Positions 1-7,746 are shown, counted from the first letter of the stretch. The stretch: DNA of 16,201 nt from Alphaproteobacteria bacterium (GCA_028293055.1 JAQGLD010000286.1:1-16201), one strand, 5' to 3'. Notes: generated by a model not told the origin, from the sequence alone. Translations and numbers: made by a program.

Positions 1-439
1 CGTTCAGCCCGATGCCTGAGGCGAACCAGCGCTTCTCATAATATTCCCGGTAATTGGGCAGGAAGCTCTTCGGCACGACTCCGAGGATTCGACCACGCGA
101 GAGAGCGAGCGCGCAATTGTACAGCCGGCCGTTGCGCCGGAGCGGGGCTCCGACGACGAGGACCGGGGCGAGCTTGGCGCTCTCGTCGCGCAAACGCGCG
201 ATCCCGCTCTCGACCGAGTCGAGAAACGCCTCCTGCAGGAGCAGGTCGTCGACCGCATAAGAAGAGATGTTGAGCTCGGGAAAGACGAGCAGGTCGCAGC
301 CGTCCTCATCCGCCTGGCGGGCGAGCGCGATGGCCTGATCGACATTGAAGGCGACGTCGCCGACCGAGCCGGTCGGACTCGCGGCGCCGACCCGGACGAA
401 ACCGTGGCGATGGATCGATTGGAAGGCGGCCTTCGCCAT
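1..439 (-). CDS. nadE: Glutamine-dependent NAD+ synthetase, N-terminal part (truncated by window edge)
   Basis: Only the first 146 codons lie in the window; the 3' end runs off base 1. The reading frame is an N-terminal nitrilase/glutaminase domain like that of long bacterial NadE (for example the mycobacterial enzyme). In that family this domain releases ammonia from glutamine to amidate nicotinic acid adenine dinucleotide to NAD+ in the C-terminal synthetase domain. Visible marks are HRHGFVRVGAAS near residues 10-21, the catalytic Glu in FPELN (E55) and the catalytic Lys in VVPKSFLPNYREYYE (K124). The nucleophilic Cys and the synthetase domain lie outside. The ATG at 439-437 abuts the TGA of the upstream cinA-like gene (TGAATG), so translational coupling is likely. 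The family call is firm from motif order and spacing. Confidence 0.93.
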   Translation of the reverse strand, partial: MAKAAFQSIHRHGFVRVGAASPTGSVGDVAFNVDQAIALARQADEDGCDLLVFPELNISSYAVDDLLLQEAFLDSVESGIARLRDESAKLAPVLVVGAPLRRNGRLYNCALALSRGRILGVVPKSFLPNYREYYEKRWFASGIGLN

Positions 440-940
440 TCAGAGCATATCCGTCATCATCTCGACCGCGACCCTCATGCATTGGATCCTCGTAGCACCG
501 CGACCGACCGGACCGAAATGGGCTTCGCGATGAGCGGTCCGGCGGCCCGCACGGGCGCAGCCGAAATGGACGAGGCCCGGCTCGTCGCCAGCGTCGGCGA
601 AGCCGGTAATTGCGATCGCGATGTTGGCGCGCGAGCGCTCGAGCGCACCTTCCGCCATGGCGATCGCAACTTCCGCCGAGACTGCGCCTTTCTCCTCGAT
701 CAGGTCCAGGGGAACTCCGAGCATCTCGTTCTTGGCCTCGTTCGTATAGGTCACGAAACCGCGTTCGAAAGCATGGGCCACGCCCTGCACGTCGGTCAGC
801 AAGGAGGCGAGCAGGCCGCCGGTGCAGCTTTCCGCGGTGGCGAGGCTGAGCTCGCGTTCGCTTGCTTTCTCCAGCAGCCGCCGTGCCGCCTCCTCGGTCT
901 CGTCGGGGAGAATCGAAGAGAGGGTTTCGGTGTCTTGCAA
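440..940 (-). CDS. CinA C-terminal family protein, probable nicotinamide-nucleotide amidohydrolase
   Basis: 166 residues, the size of stand-alone CinA C-terminal/PncC proteins, which deamidate nicotinamide mononucleotide to nicotinate mononucleotide in pyridine nucleotide recycling. The hallmark TAESCTGG is at residues 35-42, followed by YTNEAKNEMLGV (65-76), KGAVSAEVA (84-92) and the ITG strand at 111-113. The usual glycine/proline-rich GIAGPGGG-type loop is replaced by GFADAGDEPG (113-122), so substrate or activity may differ from characterised PncC. The start is TTG at 940, chosen because an AGAGGA ribosome site lies about 8 bases upstream and the helix before the active-site motif needs this length. 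The gene is directly joined to nadE, which fits a shared role in NAD metabolism. The family is confident; the exact reaction is inferred. Confidence 0.85.
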   Translation of the reverse strand: MQDTETLSSILPDETEEAARRLLEKASERELSLATAESCTGGLLASLLTDVQGVAHAFERGFVTYTNEAKNEMLGVPLDLIEEKGAVSAEVAIAMAEGALERSRANIAIAITGFADAGDEPGLVHFGCARAGRRTAHREAHFGPVGRGATRIQCMRVAVEMMTDML

Positions 941-968
941 CTGTTTGTCCTCTGGGGGATGCCGGCAA

Positions 969-996
969 GGAACCGGTCCGTAGCGCCGAATGTTCC
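969..996. promoter_or_regulatory. Symmetric EcfG-type (general stress sigma) promoter, potentially bidirectional
   Basis: GGAAC at 969-973 and GTTCC at 992-996 form an inverted repeat with an 18-base spacer. On the plus strand it reads GGAAC-N17-TGTT, and on the minus strand GGAAC-N17-GGTT. Both fit the alphaproteobacterial EcfG pattern (GGAAC, 16-17 bases, CGTT). The plus reading would start transcription near 1003, with a GGAG ribosome site before the hemerythrin ATG at 1021. The minus reading would start near 960, ahead of the TTG at 940. Promoter activity is inferred from the motif alone. Confidence 0.5.
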
Positions 997-1020
997 AGAG
1001 ACCAAACCGAGGAGATTCGA

Positions 1021-1527
1021 ATGGCCGAGACCAGGATAGACGCGACCCACCTGCTGACCGCAGATCATCGCGAGGTCGAGGCGCTGTTCGAGAAATTCGA
1101 AAATGCGATGCGCGACGGCACCAAGGAGAAACTGGCGCGCCAGATCTGCACCGAGCTCAAGATCCACGCGATGATCGAGGAAGAGCTTTTCTATCCGGCG
1201 CTGCGCGGCAAGATCCCCGACGATGTCCTCGACGAGGCGGTGGTCGAGCATGACGGCGCCAAGGTGCTGATCAACGATATCGAGGCTGGCTCGCCGGACG
1301 ATGATTATTACGACGCGAAGGTGAAGGTCCTCAAGGAAGAGATCGAGCACCACGTGAAGGAAGAAGAGAAGGAGCGGGACAATATGTTCCAGCAGGCGCG
1401 TGCGACCGACGTCGACCTGTTCGCGCTTGGCGAGAAGATGGCGGCCCGCAAGCAGGAATTGAAGGACCAGGCCGAGCGCGAGGGGCTTCCGCCCGCGAAG
1501 CCGGCCACGCTCAAGGTGGAGGGATAA
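1021..1527 (+). CDS. Hemerythrin HHE cation-binding domain protein
   Basis: 168 residues. The helical HHE hemerythrin pattern is present: H16 in TADHREVEALF, H49 and E53 in IHAMIEEELFYP, H77 in VVEHDGAK, and H110/H111 with E115 in IEHHVKEEEKE. Together these could bind a di-iron site used in related proteins for oxygen, nitric oxide or redox/iron sensing. The C-terminal 40 residues are charged and probably helical, without a further domain. The ATG at 1021 follows GAGGAG at a good distance; the frame is open upstream, but that stretch overlaps the promoter and the divergent cinA start. It is followed after two bases by the small membrane protein gene, so the two are probably co-transcribed. 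A stress role is inferred from the promoter and is not proven. Confidence 0.88.
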   Translation: MAETRIDATHLLTADHREVEALFEKFENAMRDGTKEKLARQICTELKIHAMIEEELFYPALRGKIPDDVLDEAVVEHDGAKVLINDIEAGSPDDDYYDAKVKVLKEEIEHHVKEEEKERDNMFQQARATDVDLFALGEKMAARKQELKDQAEREGLPPAKPATLKVEG

Positions 1528-1529
1528 GG

Positions 1530-1820
1530 ATGAACAAGAAGGGGGCCATATTGACCGGCCTAGGCGCTGCCTGCGCGGCCGGTCTCGGCTATATCGCAAC
1601 CCGCTTCTGGTGGCAGGGCAAGGACGCTGGGCGCACCAGCCCGGCGGCGATGTCCGACGGCAGCGGCGGCCATGGCCATGTCCGCCATTCCGGCGGCGCG
1701 AGGCAGGCCGGCCCCGAGGCGATGCGCGACCCCCCCGAGGAATGGGGCAAGGTCGACCAGGCCGCCGACGAAAGCTTCCCGGCGAGCGATCCGCCGCCAA
1801 TCACCCCGCACGTCGATTAA
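1530..1820 (+). CDS. Small one-TM protein with C-terminal DESFPASDPP motif
   Basis: 96 residues. An N-terminal hydrophobic stretch (about residues 6-24, after MNKK) looks like a membrane anchor or uncleaved signal. A flexible Gly/His/Ser-rich linker follows, containing HGHVRHSGG. The C-terminal motif WGKVDQAADESFPASDPP recurs in many small alphaproteobacterial, especially sphingomonad, proteins of unknown function; this is recalled, not searched. The ribosome site GGAGG lies inside the end of the hemerythrin gene, and the ATG starts two bases after that gene's TAA, so coupled expression is likely. No enzymatic motif is seen. The gene ends eight bases before a double-hairpin repeat. Confidence 0.75.
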   Translation: MNKKGAILTGLGAACAAGLGYIATRFWWQGKDAGRTSPAAMSDGSGGHGHVRHSGGARQAGPEAMRDPPEEWGKVDQAADESFPASDPPPITPHVD

Positions 1821-1827
1821 CCTTCAT

Positions 1828-1884
1828 CCTCCCTACGGCGAAGCCGTGGGGAGGGGAACCACACGCCAGTGTGGTGGAGGGGTA
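1828..1884 (+). repeat. Double-hairpin interspersed repeat, copy A
   Basis: A 57-base unit made of two hairpins. Hairpin 1 pairs 1828-1839 with 1843-1854 (12 pairs including one T-G wobble, loop GAA). Hairpin 2 pairs ACCACAC with GTGTGGT at 1858-1875 (loop GCCA). The tail is GGAGGGGTA. The same architecture recurs in inverted orientation at 1935-1990 with compensatory base changes. It lies just after the stop of the 1530-1820 gene and could also act as a transcript-end structure, although no T tract follows. Confidence 0.8.
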
Positions 1885-1934
1885 GCTGGCGCGGCCCTGA
1901 CGTTCGCGCCCAAACTTGCTGAGTGTGCGGCTTG

Positions 1935-1990
1935 TACCCCTCCACCATGCTACGCATGGTCCCCCTCCCCGCCGCCACGCGGCAGGGAGG
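1935..1990 (-). repeat. Double-hairpin interspersed repeat, copy B (inverted)
   Basis: Read on the minus strand, this 56-base unit has the order of copy A: a CCTCCC/GGGAGG stem extended by GCCGC/GCGGC (loop GTG), then ACCATGC/GCATGGT (loop GTA), then GGAGGGGTA. The outer bases match copy A, while inner stem pairs differ but still pair, including the same T-G wobble position. The last 14 codons and TAG stop of the 1950-2501 gene lie in or next to this repeat. The 50 bases between copies A and B hold no recognisable gene. Confidence 0.8.
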
Positions 1991-2501
1991 TCACAGGCGC
2001 ATCCTTGTCGGGCCCATCCTTGAGAATATCGCGGCGCGCGCGGACCAGCTCGTTCATCGAGGCGGCGGTTGCGGCGCCCCAGACCAGATGGACTCCGATC
2101 ATCAGCAGATTGCGGCGCGGCGGATGCCGGGTCGCCGGCTCGAGCGTCCCGACCGCTGGAATCCAGCCCATATAGCTTGCCAGCCAGACCGCGACTCCGG
2201 CGAGCGCCCCGGTGCGCTTGGTGGGGTTGGGATTGGCGACCGAGATGATCGCCCCCATCGCCGCGCCATAGAGAAAATGGGTTGCGGTGGTGAGGTCCTT
2301 GGCAGCCTCGCTCGACAGCGGCACATCGAGCTGGCTCGCTCCCGAATCGACAATCTCGCGCGGGGTGAGCGGATAGCGCTCCGCTTCGGGCAGCCGGCGA
2401 TGGAGGCGCCGCATTGCCGCGGTCATCGCCATCGTGCCGACGAAGCCTGCTATCCCGCCGATCAGCAACCGGCTGCCGAGTTTCAACCTGTCTTCGCCCA
2501 C
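1950..2501 (-). CDS. Small multi-pass membrane protein, possibly DUF1440/YagU-like
   Basis: 183 residues with about four hydrophobic segments (near 11-29, 74-90, 98-115 and 131-149). A cytosolic-looking loop between the first two contains RRLHRRLPEAERYPLTPREI, a pattern I associate with uncharacterised alphaproteobacterial membrane proteins; the DUF1440/YagU suggestion is tentative. The start is GTG at 2501, preceded by GGAG at about 8 bases. The C-terminus TSLPRGGGEGDHA (171-183) and the TAG stop are encoded by the interspersed repeat at 1935-1990, so the native end was probably replaced or extended. It lies 91 bases downstream of the permease gene in the same direction, separated by a strong hairpin, so it may not belong to that operon. 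Function unknown. Confidence 0.72.
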   Translation of the reverse strand: MGEDRLKLGSRLLIGGIAGFVGTMAMTAAMRRLHRRLPEAERYPLTPREIVDSGASQLDVPLSSEAAKDLTTATHFLYGAAMGAIISVANPNPTKRTGALAGVAVWLASYMGWIPAVGTLEPATRHPPRRNLLMIGVHLVWGAATAASMNELVRARRDILKDGPDKDAPVTSLPRGGGEGDHA

Positions 2502-2525
2502 CCGATTCTCCGCTCGTCTTCAGGC

Positions 2526-2559
2526 CGCCCCGCGCCTCCCTTTACGGGCGGGCGGGGCG
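2526..2559 (-). terminator. Strong GC hairpin after the permease gene, candidate transcript end
   Basis: Bases 2526-2533 (CGCCCCGC) pair perfectly with 2552-2559. An inner stem of 35-40 with 46-51 has one mismatch and the loop is TTTAC; one base at 2534 bulges. It follows the stop of the 2593-5100 gene on the minus strand by 33 bases. There is no T tract after it in that direction, so a classical intrinsic terminator is not shown. It may instead stabilise the 3' end, or be a decayed repeat. Confidence 0.4.
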
Positions 2560-2592
2560 AATGCGAAGCCGAACGAACGATCGCGCCGTTGG

Positions 2593-5100
2593 TTACTCGT
2601 AACGAAGCGCGTGGATCGGATTGGCCCGCGCCACCCGAAGCGCATGGCTTGCGATGGTCCCGATCGCGATCACCAGCGCGAGTAGGCCGGCGAGCAGGAA
2701 CGGAGTCGGCCCGAGCGGGATCCGGGCATCGAAATGGTTGAGCCAGTCGCGCATCAGCCACCAGGCTATTGGCCAGGCGATCAGATTGGCGATCAGCACC
2801 GGTTTGGAGAATTGCCAGGCGAGCAGGCGGACGATGTCGCGCGAGCGGGCGCCGAGCACCTTGCGGATCCCGATCTCCTTGGTGCGCCGCTCCGCAGTGA
2901 ACGAAGCGAGGCCGAACAGGCCGAGGCAGCCGATCACCACCGCGAGCAGGGCGAACGCCGCGAACAGCTCGCCGCGCGCTGCCTCGCGATCGTAGAGCAC
3001 CCGGACCCGATCGTCGGCAAGCTCCGCCCGGAACGGAGAATCCGGGATCAGGCGCCGCCACGCCGCTTCGAGCCCCTGCATCACCGCCTTGGGCTCGCGC
3101 CCCTCGTAACGCACCATCAGCGCGTTGTGGAAATCGCGGGTGTAGAAGAACAGGATCGGCTGGAGCGGATCGCGGATCGAGCGGAAGCGGGCGTCGCGAA
3201 CGACTCCGACGATCGTCGCGCTCGCCTGGGTGTCGTCCGAGTTGAAGAAGCCGAGCTTGAGCGGCTTGCCGATCGCCTCGGCGGGCTGGCGGTAACCGAG
3301 CCGCTGGGCGGCCGCCTCGCTGATCACGACATTCAGCCCGCGCCGTGCCAGCGCCTGCTCGTCGGCCGGCTTGGTCGGGAAGGGCAGGGTCGCGTCGTCC
3401 AGCGCCGCCTGTTCAGAGAAGTTGCGGCCGGCGAGCATCTTCATCCCCATCGTCGGGAAGAAGTCCGGATCCACGCCGTAGAAGCCGAGGTCGACGCCCT
3501 TGGGATTGCCGGGCAGATAGACGGTCGAGACCGAATTGTTGCCGGGATTGACGCCGATTCCGGTCTTTGCGACCGAACGCACGCCATCGACCCGCCTGAA
3601 TTGCTGCTTGAGCGTCTCGATCGCCTCGGGGCCGCGGCCCGAGCTGGCATATTGGACTTCGATCAGCCCCTGGCGCTGATAGCCGGCGTCGGCGGTGCGA
3701 GCATAGACGGTCTGGCCGTAGATGATCGCAGTGCAGATGATCAGGCCGATCGACACCGCGAACTGGCCGACGACCAGGATGTTGCGAAGCCGGCCCGATC
3801 CCTGCGCCTCGGCCGACGACTTGTTGGCCTTGAGCACACGGGCGGGCTGGAACCGGGAGAGGTAGAAAGCGGGATAGACTCCGCCCGCAGCTCCGACGAT
3901 CAGCACCAGGGCGACGACCGGAAGCAGGACTCCTTCGCGGCCGAGATAGGACAGGACGATATCCGCGTCGAGGAAGCGGTTGAACGCGGCTAGCAGCAGC
4001 TCGACCGTGGCGAGCGCGACCAGCATCGCGATCGCGGTCACCAGCACCGATTCGCCGATGAACTGGACGATCAGCTGCTTCCGGCTCGCGCCGAGCACCT
4101 TCCTCAGCGCCACCTCGCGAGCCCGCTGGGAGGCGCGGGCGGTGGCGAGATTGGTGAAATTGACCACCGCCATGCCGAGGATCAGCAGTGCGATCACCGA
4201 AAAGGTGACGATCGTCCGGGCGTCGTTGCCGGGAGTCATCGACGCCTTTTGCGCGTGGCCGAGATGGATGTCGCGGACATTGACCAGCTTCCAGTCCTGT
4301 GAATCGCCAGGGTTGGAGCGCTCGGTGCCGCTATTCTCGTCGGGTATGTTGCGCTTCTCCCATGCGGGGAGCTGGCGGTTGATCTCTTCCGGATCGGCGC
4401 CGGGGCGGAGCTTGAGATAGACCCACCCGCCCTGATTGCCCCAGCCGGTGAGGAATCCCGGATTCTGGGCGTAATAAGTCTCGGGATCGTAGCGGGCGAC
4501 CATGCCGAGATCGAGTTCGCTGTTCTTGGGAAGATCGCGCATCACCCCGGTGACGGTGTAATCCGCGCTCTTGCCGTTGCTGACCAGGGTGATCGTCCTC
4601 CCCATCGCATTCTGGTTCGGGAAAAGCTTCGACGCCTCGGTCTCGGTCATCACCACCGAATACGGCCGGCTGAGCGCGGTCGGGCCGTCGCCATGGACGA
4701 ACGGCACGCGCAATATGTCGAACAGGTTGCCGTCGGCGAGAACGAACTTGTCGACCTGGCTCGGCTGGCCGTTCTGCAGCGCGACCGCCCCGCCCGAGCC
4801 GACATAGACCGAGCTCTCGATCTGCGGGAAATCCTTCACCAGAGCCTTGCGCGAGACATAGGAGGTCATCTGCAGCGGCATTTCCTCGCCGCCGGTCTTG
4901 CTCGGCATGTAATAATCCTGGAACTCGTAGGCGCGTTCGACGCCCGGCATCCAGCTGTCGTAGCTCTGCTCGTAGCGGACATAGAGCAGGATCATCAGAC
5001 AGGCGGCGAGGCCGAGCGCAAGCCCGAAGATGTTGATGAACGCATAGGTCTTGTTCTTGGTCAGCGCGCGCAGGCCGACAATTGCGTAGTTGCGCCACAT
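2593..5100 (-). CDS. ABC transporter permease, MacB/FtsX type (second paralogue)
   Basis: 835 residues, an internally duplicated FtsX-type permease. TM1 lies at about 18-42. A large MacB-like periplasmic domain follows (about 45-290), then TM2-4 (about 296-316, 348-370 and 391-412) and TM5 (440-462). A second periplasmic domain comes next (about 475-710), then three last TM segments (about 713-733, 766-783 and 800-818). The cytosolic coupling helices AREVALRKVLGAS (near 327-339) and TKEIGIRKVLGAR (near 738-750) are the family signature that contacts the ATPase. Such permeases move little substrate through the membrane; they transmit ATPase motion to periplasmic partners (MacB, Lol and Bce families). 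The ATG at 5100 follows AGGAAGG. It lies 13 bases after the stop of a close paralogue, so the two are probably a heterodimer. Confidence 0.92.
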   Translation of the reverse strand: MWRNYAIVGLRALTKNKTYAFINIFGLALGLAACLMILLYVRYEQSYDSWMPGVERAYEFQDYYMPSKTGGEEMPLQMTSYVSRKALVKDFPQIESSVYVGSGGAVALQNGQPSQVDKFVLADGNLFDILRVPFVHGDGPTALSRPYSVVMTETEASKLFPNQNAMGRTITLVSNGKSADYTVTGVMRDLPKNSELDLGMVARYDPETYYAQNPGFLTGWGNQGGWVYLKLRPGADPEEINRQLPAWEKRNIPDENSGTERSNPGDSQDWKLVNVRDIHLGHAQKASMTPGNDARTIVTFSVIALLILGMAVVNFTNLATARASQRAREVALRKVLGASRKQLIVQFIGESVLVTAIAMLVALATVELLLAAFNRFLDADIVLSYLGREGVLLPVVALVLIVGAAGGVYPAFYLSRFQPARVLKANKSSAEAQGSGRLRNILVVGQFAVSIGLIICTAIIYGQTVYARTADAGYQRQGLIEVQYASSGRGPEAIETLKQQFRRVDGVRSVAKTGIGVNPGNNSVSTVYLPGNPKGVDLGFYGVDPDFFPTMGMKMLAGRNFSEQAALDDATLPFPTKPADEQALARRGLNVVISEAAAQRLGYRQPAEAIGKPLKLGFFNSDDTQASATIVGVVRDARFRSIRDPLQPILFFYTRDFHNALMVRYEGREPKAVMQGLEAAWRRLIPDSPFRAELADDRVRVLYDREAARGELFAAFALLAVVIGCLGLFGLASFTAERRTKEIGIRKVLGARSRDIVRLLAWQFSKPVLIANLIAWPIAWWLMRDWLNHFDARIPLGPTPFLLAGLLALVIAIGTIASHALRVARANPIHALRYE

Positions 5101-5113
5101 GGGACGGACCTTC

Positions 5114-7612
5114 CTATTCGTAACGCAAAGCGTGGATTGGGTTGGAGCGGGCGATCCGGACCGCGTGACCGGCCACGGTCGCGACCGCGATCAACAGAGC
5201 GAGCGCGCCGGCGAGCAGGAACGGTGCCGGGCTCAGCGAGATCCTTGTATCGAATCCGTTGAGCCAGCCGCGCATCACCCACCAGGCGACCGGCCAGGCG
5301 ATCAGGTTCGCGACGATCACCGGCTTCGAGAATTGCCAGACGAGCAGCTGGACGATGTCGCGCACCCGGGCACCCAGCACCTTGCGTATGCCGATCTCCT
5401 TGGTCCGCCGTTCGGCGGTGAAGGCGGCGAGACCGAACAGGCCGAGGCAGCCGACGACCACCGAGAGGATCGCGAAGGCGGCGAAGGTCTTCGCCCGCGC
5501 ATCCTCGGCCGTGTACAGCTCGGAGATGATGTCCTCGCTGAACTTGGCGTTGAACGGAACTTCGTCGGTGAAGCCGCGCCAGACCTGCTCGACTCCGGCG
5601 CGGATCGCGGCCGGATCGCCATGGAAACGGATCATGAGCTGACCGAAGCCGTTGCGGCCGCCGACATACATGATCGGCTCGACCGGCACCTTGACCGAGC
5701 GGAAGCGCGAATCGCCGACGATTCCGACGATTGTCACCGGCACCAGCCCGTATTTCGATTCGACCAGCCCGACCCGAAGCGACTTGCCGAGCGCGTCGGC
5801 CGGATGGGCGAAGCCGAGCCGCCTGGCGGCAAGCGCATTGATCACGACATTGCCGCCGCGCAGGACCAGCGCCTTCTGCGCTTCCGGGGAAGCCGGAAAG
5901 GCCACAGTGAGGTCGTCGAGCGGGCGTTTCTCGTCGAACCAGCGGCCTGCGATCGACTTCAGCCCCATCGTTTCCATGAAGCCGTGATCGACATTGTAAT
6001 TGCCGATGATGACCGGAGTCGTGCTGCCCGGCGTCAGGATCCCGGTGTTGTTCTGATTCTCGGTGGCAATCCCGATGCTGGTCAGCCCGACCGAATCCAC
6101 GCCCGGAACGCGCCGCACCCGGTCGGCAATGGCCGGTCCCTTGTCGAGCAGCTGGTAGCGGTCGAGTTCGCGGACCTGGAGGAGATGGTCGCGCTTGAAC
6201 CCCGGATCGACGGTACGGGCATAGACGGTCTGGCCGTAGATGATTGCGGTGCAGATGATCAAAGCGATCGACACTGCGAACTGGCCGACGACGAGGACCG
6301 AGCGCAGCCGCCCGGAGCCCGGGGTCTCCGACGAGGACTTGTTCGCCTTGAGCACCTGGGCCGGCTGGAATCGCGACAGGAAGAAGGCAGGATAGAGGCC
6401 GCCGAGGACTCCGACGACCAGGACGAGCAAGACGACCGGGCCCGCAATCCCGCCGGCTCCGAAATAGCTCAGCTTCAGGTCGGCCTCGAGAAAGCGCGCG
6501 AAGGACGGCAGCAGCAGTTCGACCAGCGCCAGTGCGATCAGCATCGCCACCACTGCGACGATCACCGATTCGCCGATGAACTGGGCGATGAGCTGGCGGC
6601 GATTGGCGCCGAGCACCTTGCGCAACGCGACCTCGCGCGCCCGCTGGCTGGCGCGGGCGGTGGCGAGGTTGGTGAAATTGACCACCGCCATGCCGAGGAT
6701 CAGCACCGCGATCACGGCGAAGGTGACGATCGTGGTGCGATCGTTGCCCGGCGTCATCGCCGCCTGCTGGGCCCGGCCGAGATGGACGTCGGCGATGTTG
6801 ACGAGGTGCCAGTCCTGGTCGTCGCCGGCATTGAAATGGGCCTCGTCGCTATTCTCGTCGGGAATGTTGCGCTTCTCCCAGGCGGGGAGGCCGGCCTCGA
6901 TCGCCTTCGGATCGGCACCCGGCCGCAGCTTCGCATAGACCCAGCCGCCCTGGCAGCCCCAGCAGGTGAGGAACTGCGATTCCTTGGCCATGAAGCTCGG
7001 GAAATCGATGCGGATCAGGGTCGCGATCCGGAGGTGCGAGTTCTTCGGCAGGTCCTTGAGGATTCCGCCGATCTTGAAGTCGAACTTCTGGCCCTTGCTG
7101 ATCAGGGTGAAGGTGCGGCCGACGGCATTGGCCGTGCCGAACCGCCTGATCGCCTCGCTCTCGCTCATCAAAGCGGTGCCGACATGATCGAGCGCGGAGC
7201 GGCTGCCGGCGACCAGCGGCAGATCGACCACGTCGAGGAAATTGCCGTTCACATATTTATAGTCCTTGGTCGCGCTGGCCTCGCCGTCGTGGAAGAAGAC
7301 CGGATCGGTCGACAAGGCGTAGACGGTGCGCTCGACCTGGGGGAAGTCCTTGGCGAGCGTCGGGCCGCTGACGTAATTGCTCATCTGCCCCTGGGCTTCC
7401 TCGCCGGTCTGGCGGGAATGGAACCAGGTCTGCAGCTGATAGGCATTCTGCCAGCCGGGTACCCATTTGTCGTAGCTCATCTCGTAGCGCACGAAGAGCA
7501 GGATCATCAGGCAGGCGGCCATGCCGATCGCGAGGCCGAATATGTTGATGAACGCGTAAGTGCGGTTCTTGAGCAGGGCTCGAATGCCGACGGTCAGATA
7601 GTTGCGCAGCAT
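5114..7612 (-). CDS. ABC transporter permease, MacB/FtsX type (first paralogue)
   Basis: 832 residues, with the same architecture as the gene at 2593-5100: one N-terminal TM (about 18-42), a MacB-like periplasmic domain, FtsX core TMs with AREVALRKVLGAN, TM5 after LKANKSSSETPGSGRLRSVLV, a second periplasmic domain, and the final FtsX core with TKEIGIRKVLGAR, ending in NPIHALRYE. I chose ATG 7612 over the in-frame ATG at 7630 because AGGAG lies seven bases upstream and MLRNYLTVGIRALLKNR aligns with MWRNYAIVGLRALTKNK of the paralogue. The periplasmic parts differ more than the membrane parts, suggesting a tandem duplication followed by specialisation. It presumably pairs with the downstream permease on the ATPase encoded at 7751-8431. 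Confidence 0.92.
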   Translation of the reverse strand: MLRNYLTVGIRALLKNRTYAFINIFGLAIGMAACLMILLFVRYEMSYDKWVPGWQNAYQLQTWFHSRQTGEEAQGQMSNYVSGPTLAKDFPQVERTVYALSTDPVFFHDGEASATKDYKYVNGNFLDVVDLPLVAGSRSALDHVGTALMSESEAIRRFGTANAVGRTFTLISKGQKFDFKIGGILKDLPKNSHLRIATLIRIDFPSFMAKESQFLTCWGCQGGWVYAKLRPGADPKAIEAGLPAWEKRNIPDENSDEAHFNAGDDQDWHLVNIADVHLGRAQQAAMTPGNDRTTIVTFAVIAVLILGMAVVNFTNLATARASQRAREVALRKVLGANRRQLIAQFIGESVIVAVVAMLIALALVELLLPSFARFLEADLKLSYFGAGGIAGPVVLLVLVVGVLGGLYPAFFLSRFQPAQVLKANKSSSETPGSGRLRSVLVVGQFAVSIALIICTAIIYGQTVYARTVDPGFKRDHLLQVRELDRYQLLDKGPAIADRVRRVPGVDSVGLTSIGIATENQNNTGILTPGSTTPVIIGNYNVDHGFMETMGLKSIAGRWFDEKRPLDDLTVAFPASPEAQKALVLRGGNVVINALAARRLGFAHPADALGKSLRVGLVESKYGLVPVTIVGIVGDSRFRSVKVPVEPIMYVGGRNGFGQLMIRFHGDPAAIRAGVEQVWRGFTDEVPFNAKFSEDIISELYTAEDARAKTFAAFAILSVVVGCLGLFGLAAFTAERRTKEIGIRKVLGARVRDIVQLLVWQFSKPVIVANLIAWPVAWWVMRGWLNGFDTRISLSPAPFLLAGALALLIAVATVAGHAVRIARSNPIHALRYE

Positions 7613-7655
7613 GGCTTGGCTCCTATTCATCAGGCACGCGGGAACGCACTCTCAC

Positions 7656-7690
7656 TCGCGGGTCCGGACTTCGCTCCGGTCGTCCCGCGA
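7656..7690 (-). other. Intercistronic hairpin between ATPase and permease genes
   Basis: TCGCGGG and TCCCGCGA arms (7656-7662 and 7683-7690) enclose a second stem, TCCGGA/TCCGG. Together with the hairpin at 7706-7746 it occupies the unusually long 138-base gap within the export operon. No T tract follows on the minus strand. A role in RNA stability or in lowering permease expression relative to the ATPase is an inference. Confidence 0.4.
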
Positions 7691-7705
7691 TCGTCTCCTT
7701 GCAGT

Positions 7706-7746
7706 CCTCAGCCGAGCCGCGGGGACCAGCCTCGGCCCGGCTGAGG
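7706..7746 (-). other. Hairpin just after the ATPase stop codon
   Basis: CCTCAGCC (7706-7713) pairs with GGCTGAGG (7739-7746). A further imperfect stem involves GCC near 7716-7718 and the CGGC at 7733-7736. It begins four bases after the ATPase TAA on the minus strand. It could partially terminate or protect the upstream message; without a T run, full termination is unlikely. Confidence 0.4.

Noticed and set aside
5090..7744. Very long plus-strand open frame (884 codons) opposite the first permease gene
   Set aside because: It is rich in Arg, Asp and Glu without any fold or motif, and mirrors a clear FtsX-type permease on the other strand. Such antisense frames are expected in GC-rich coding DNA.
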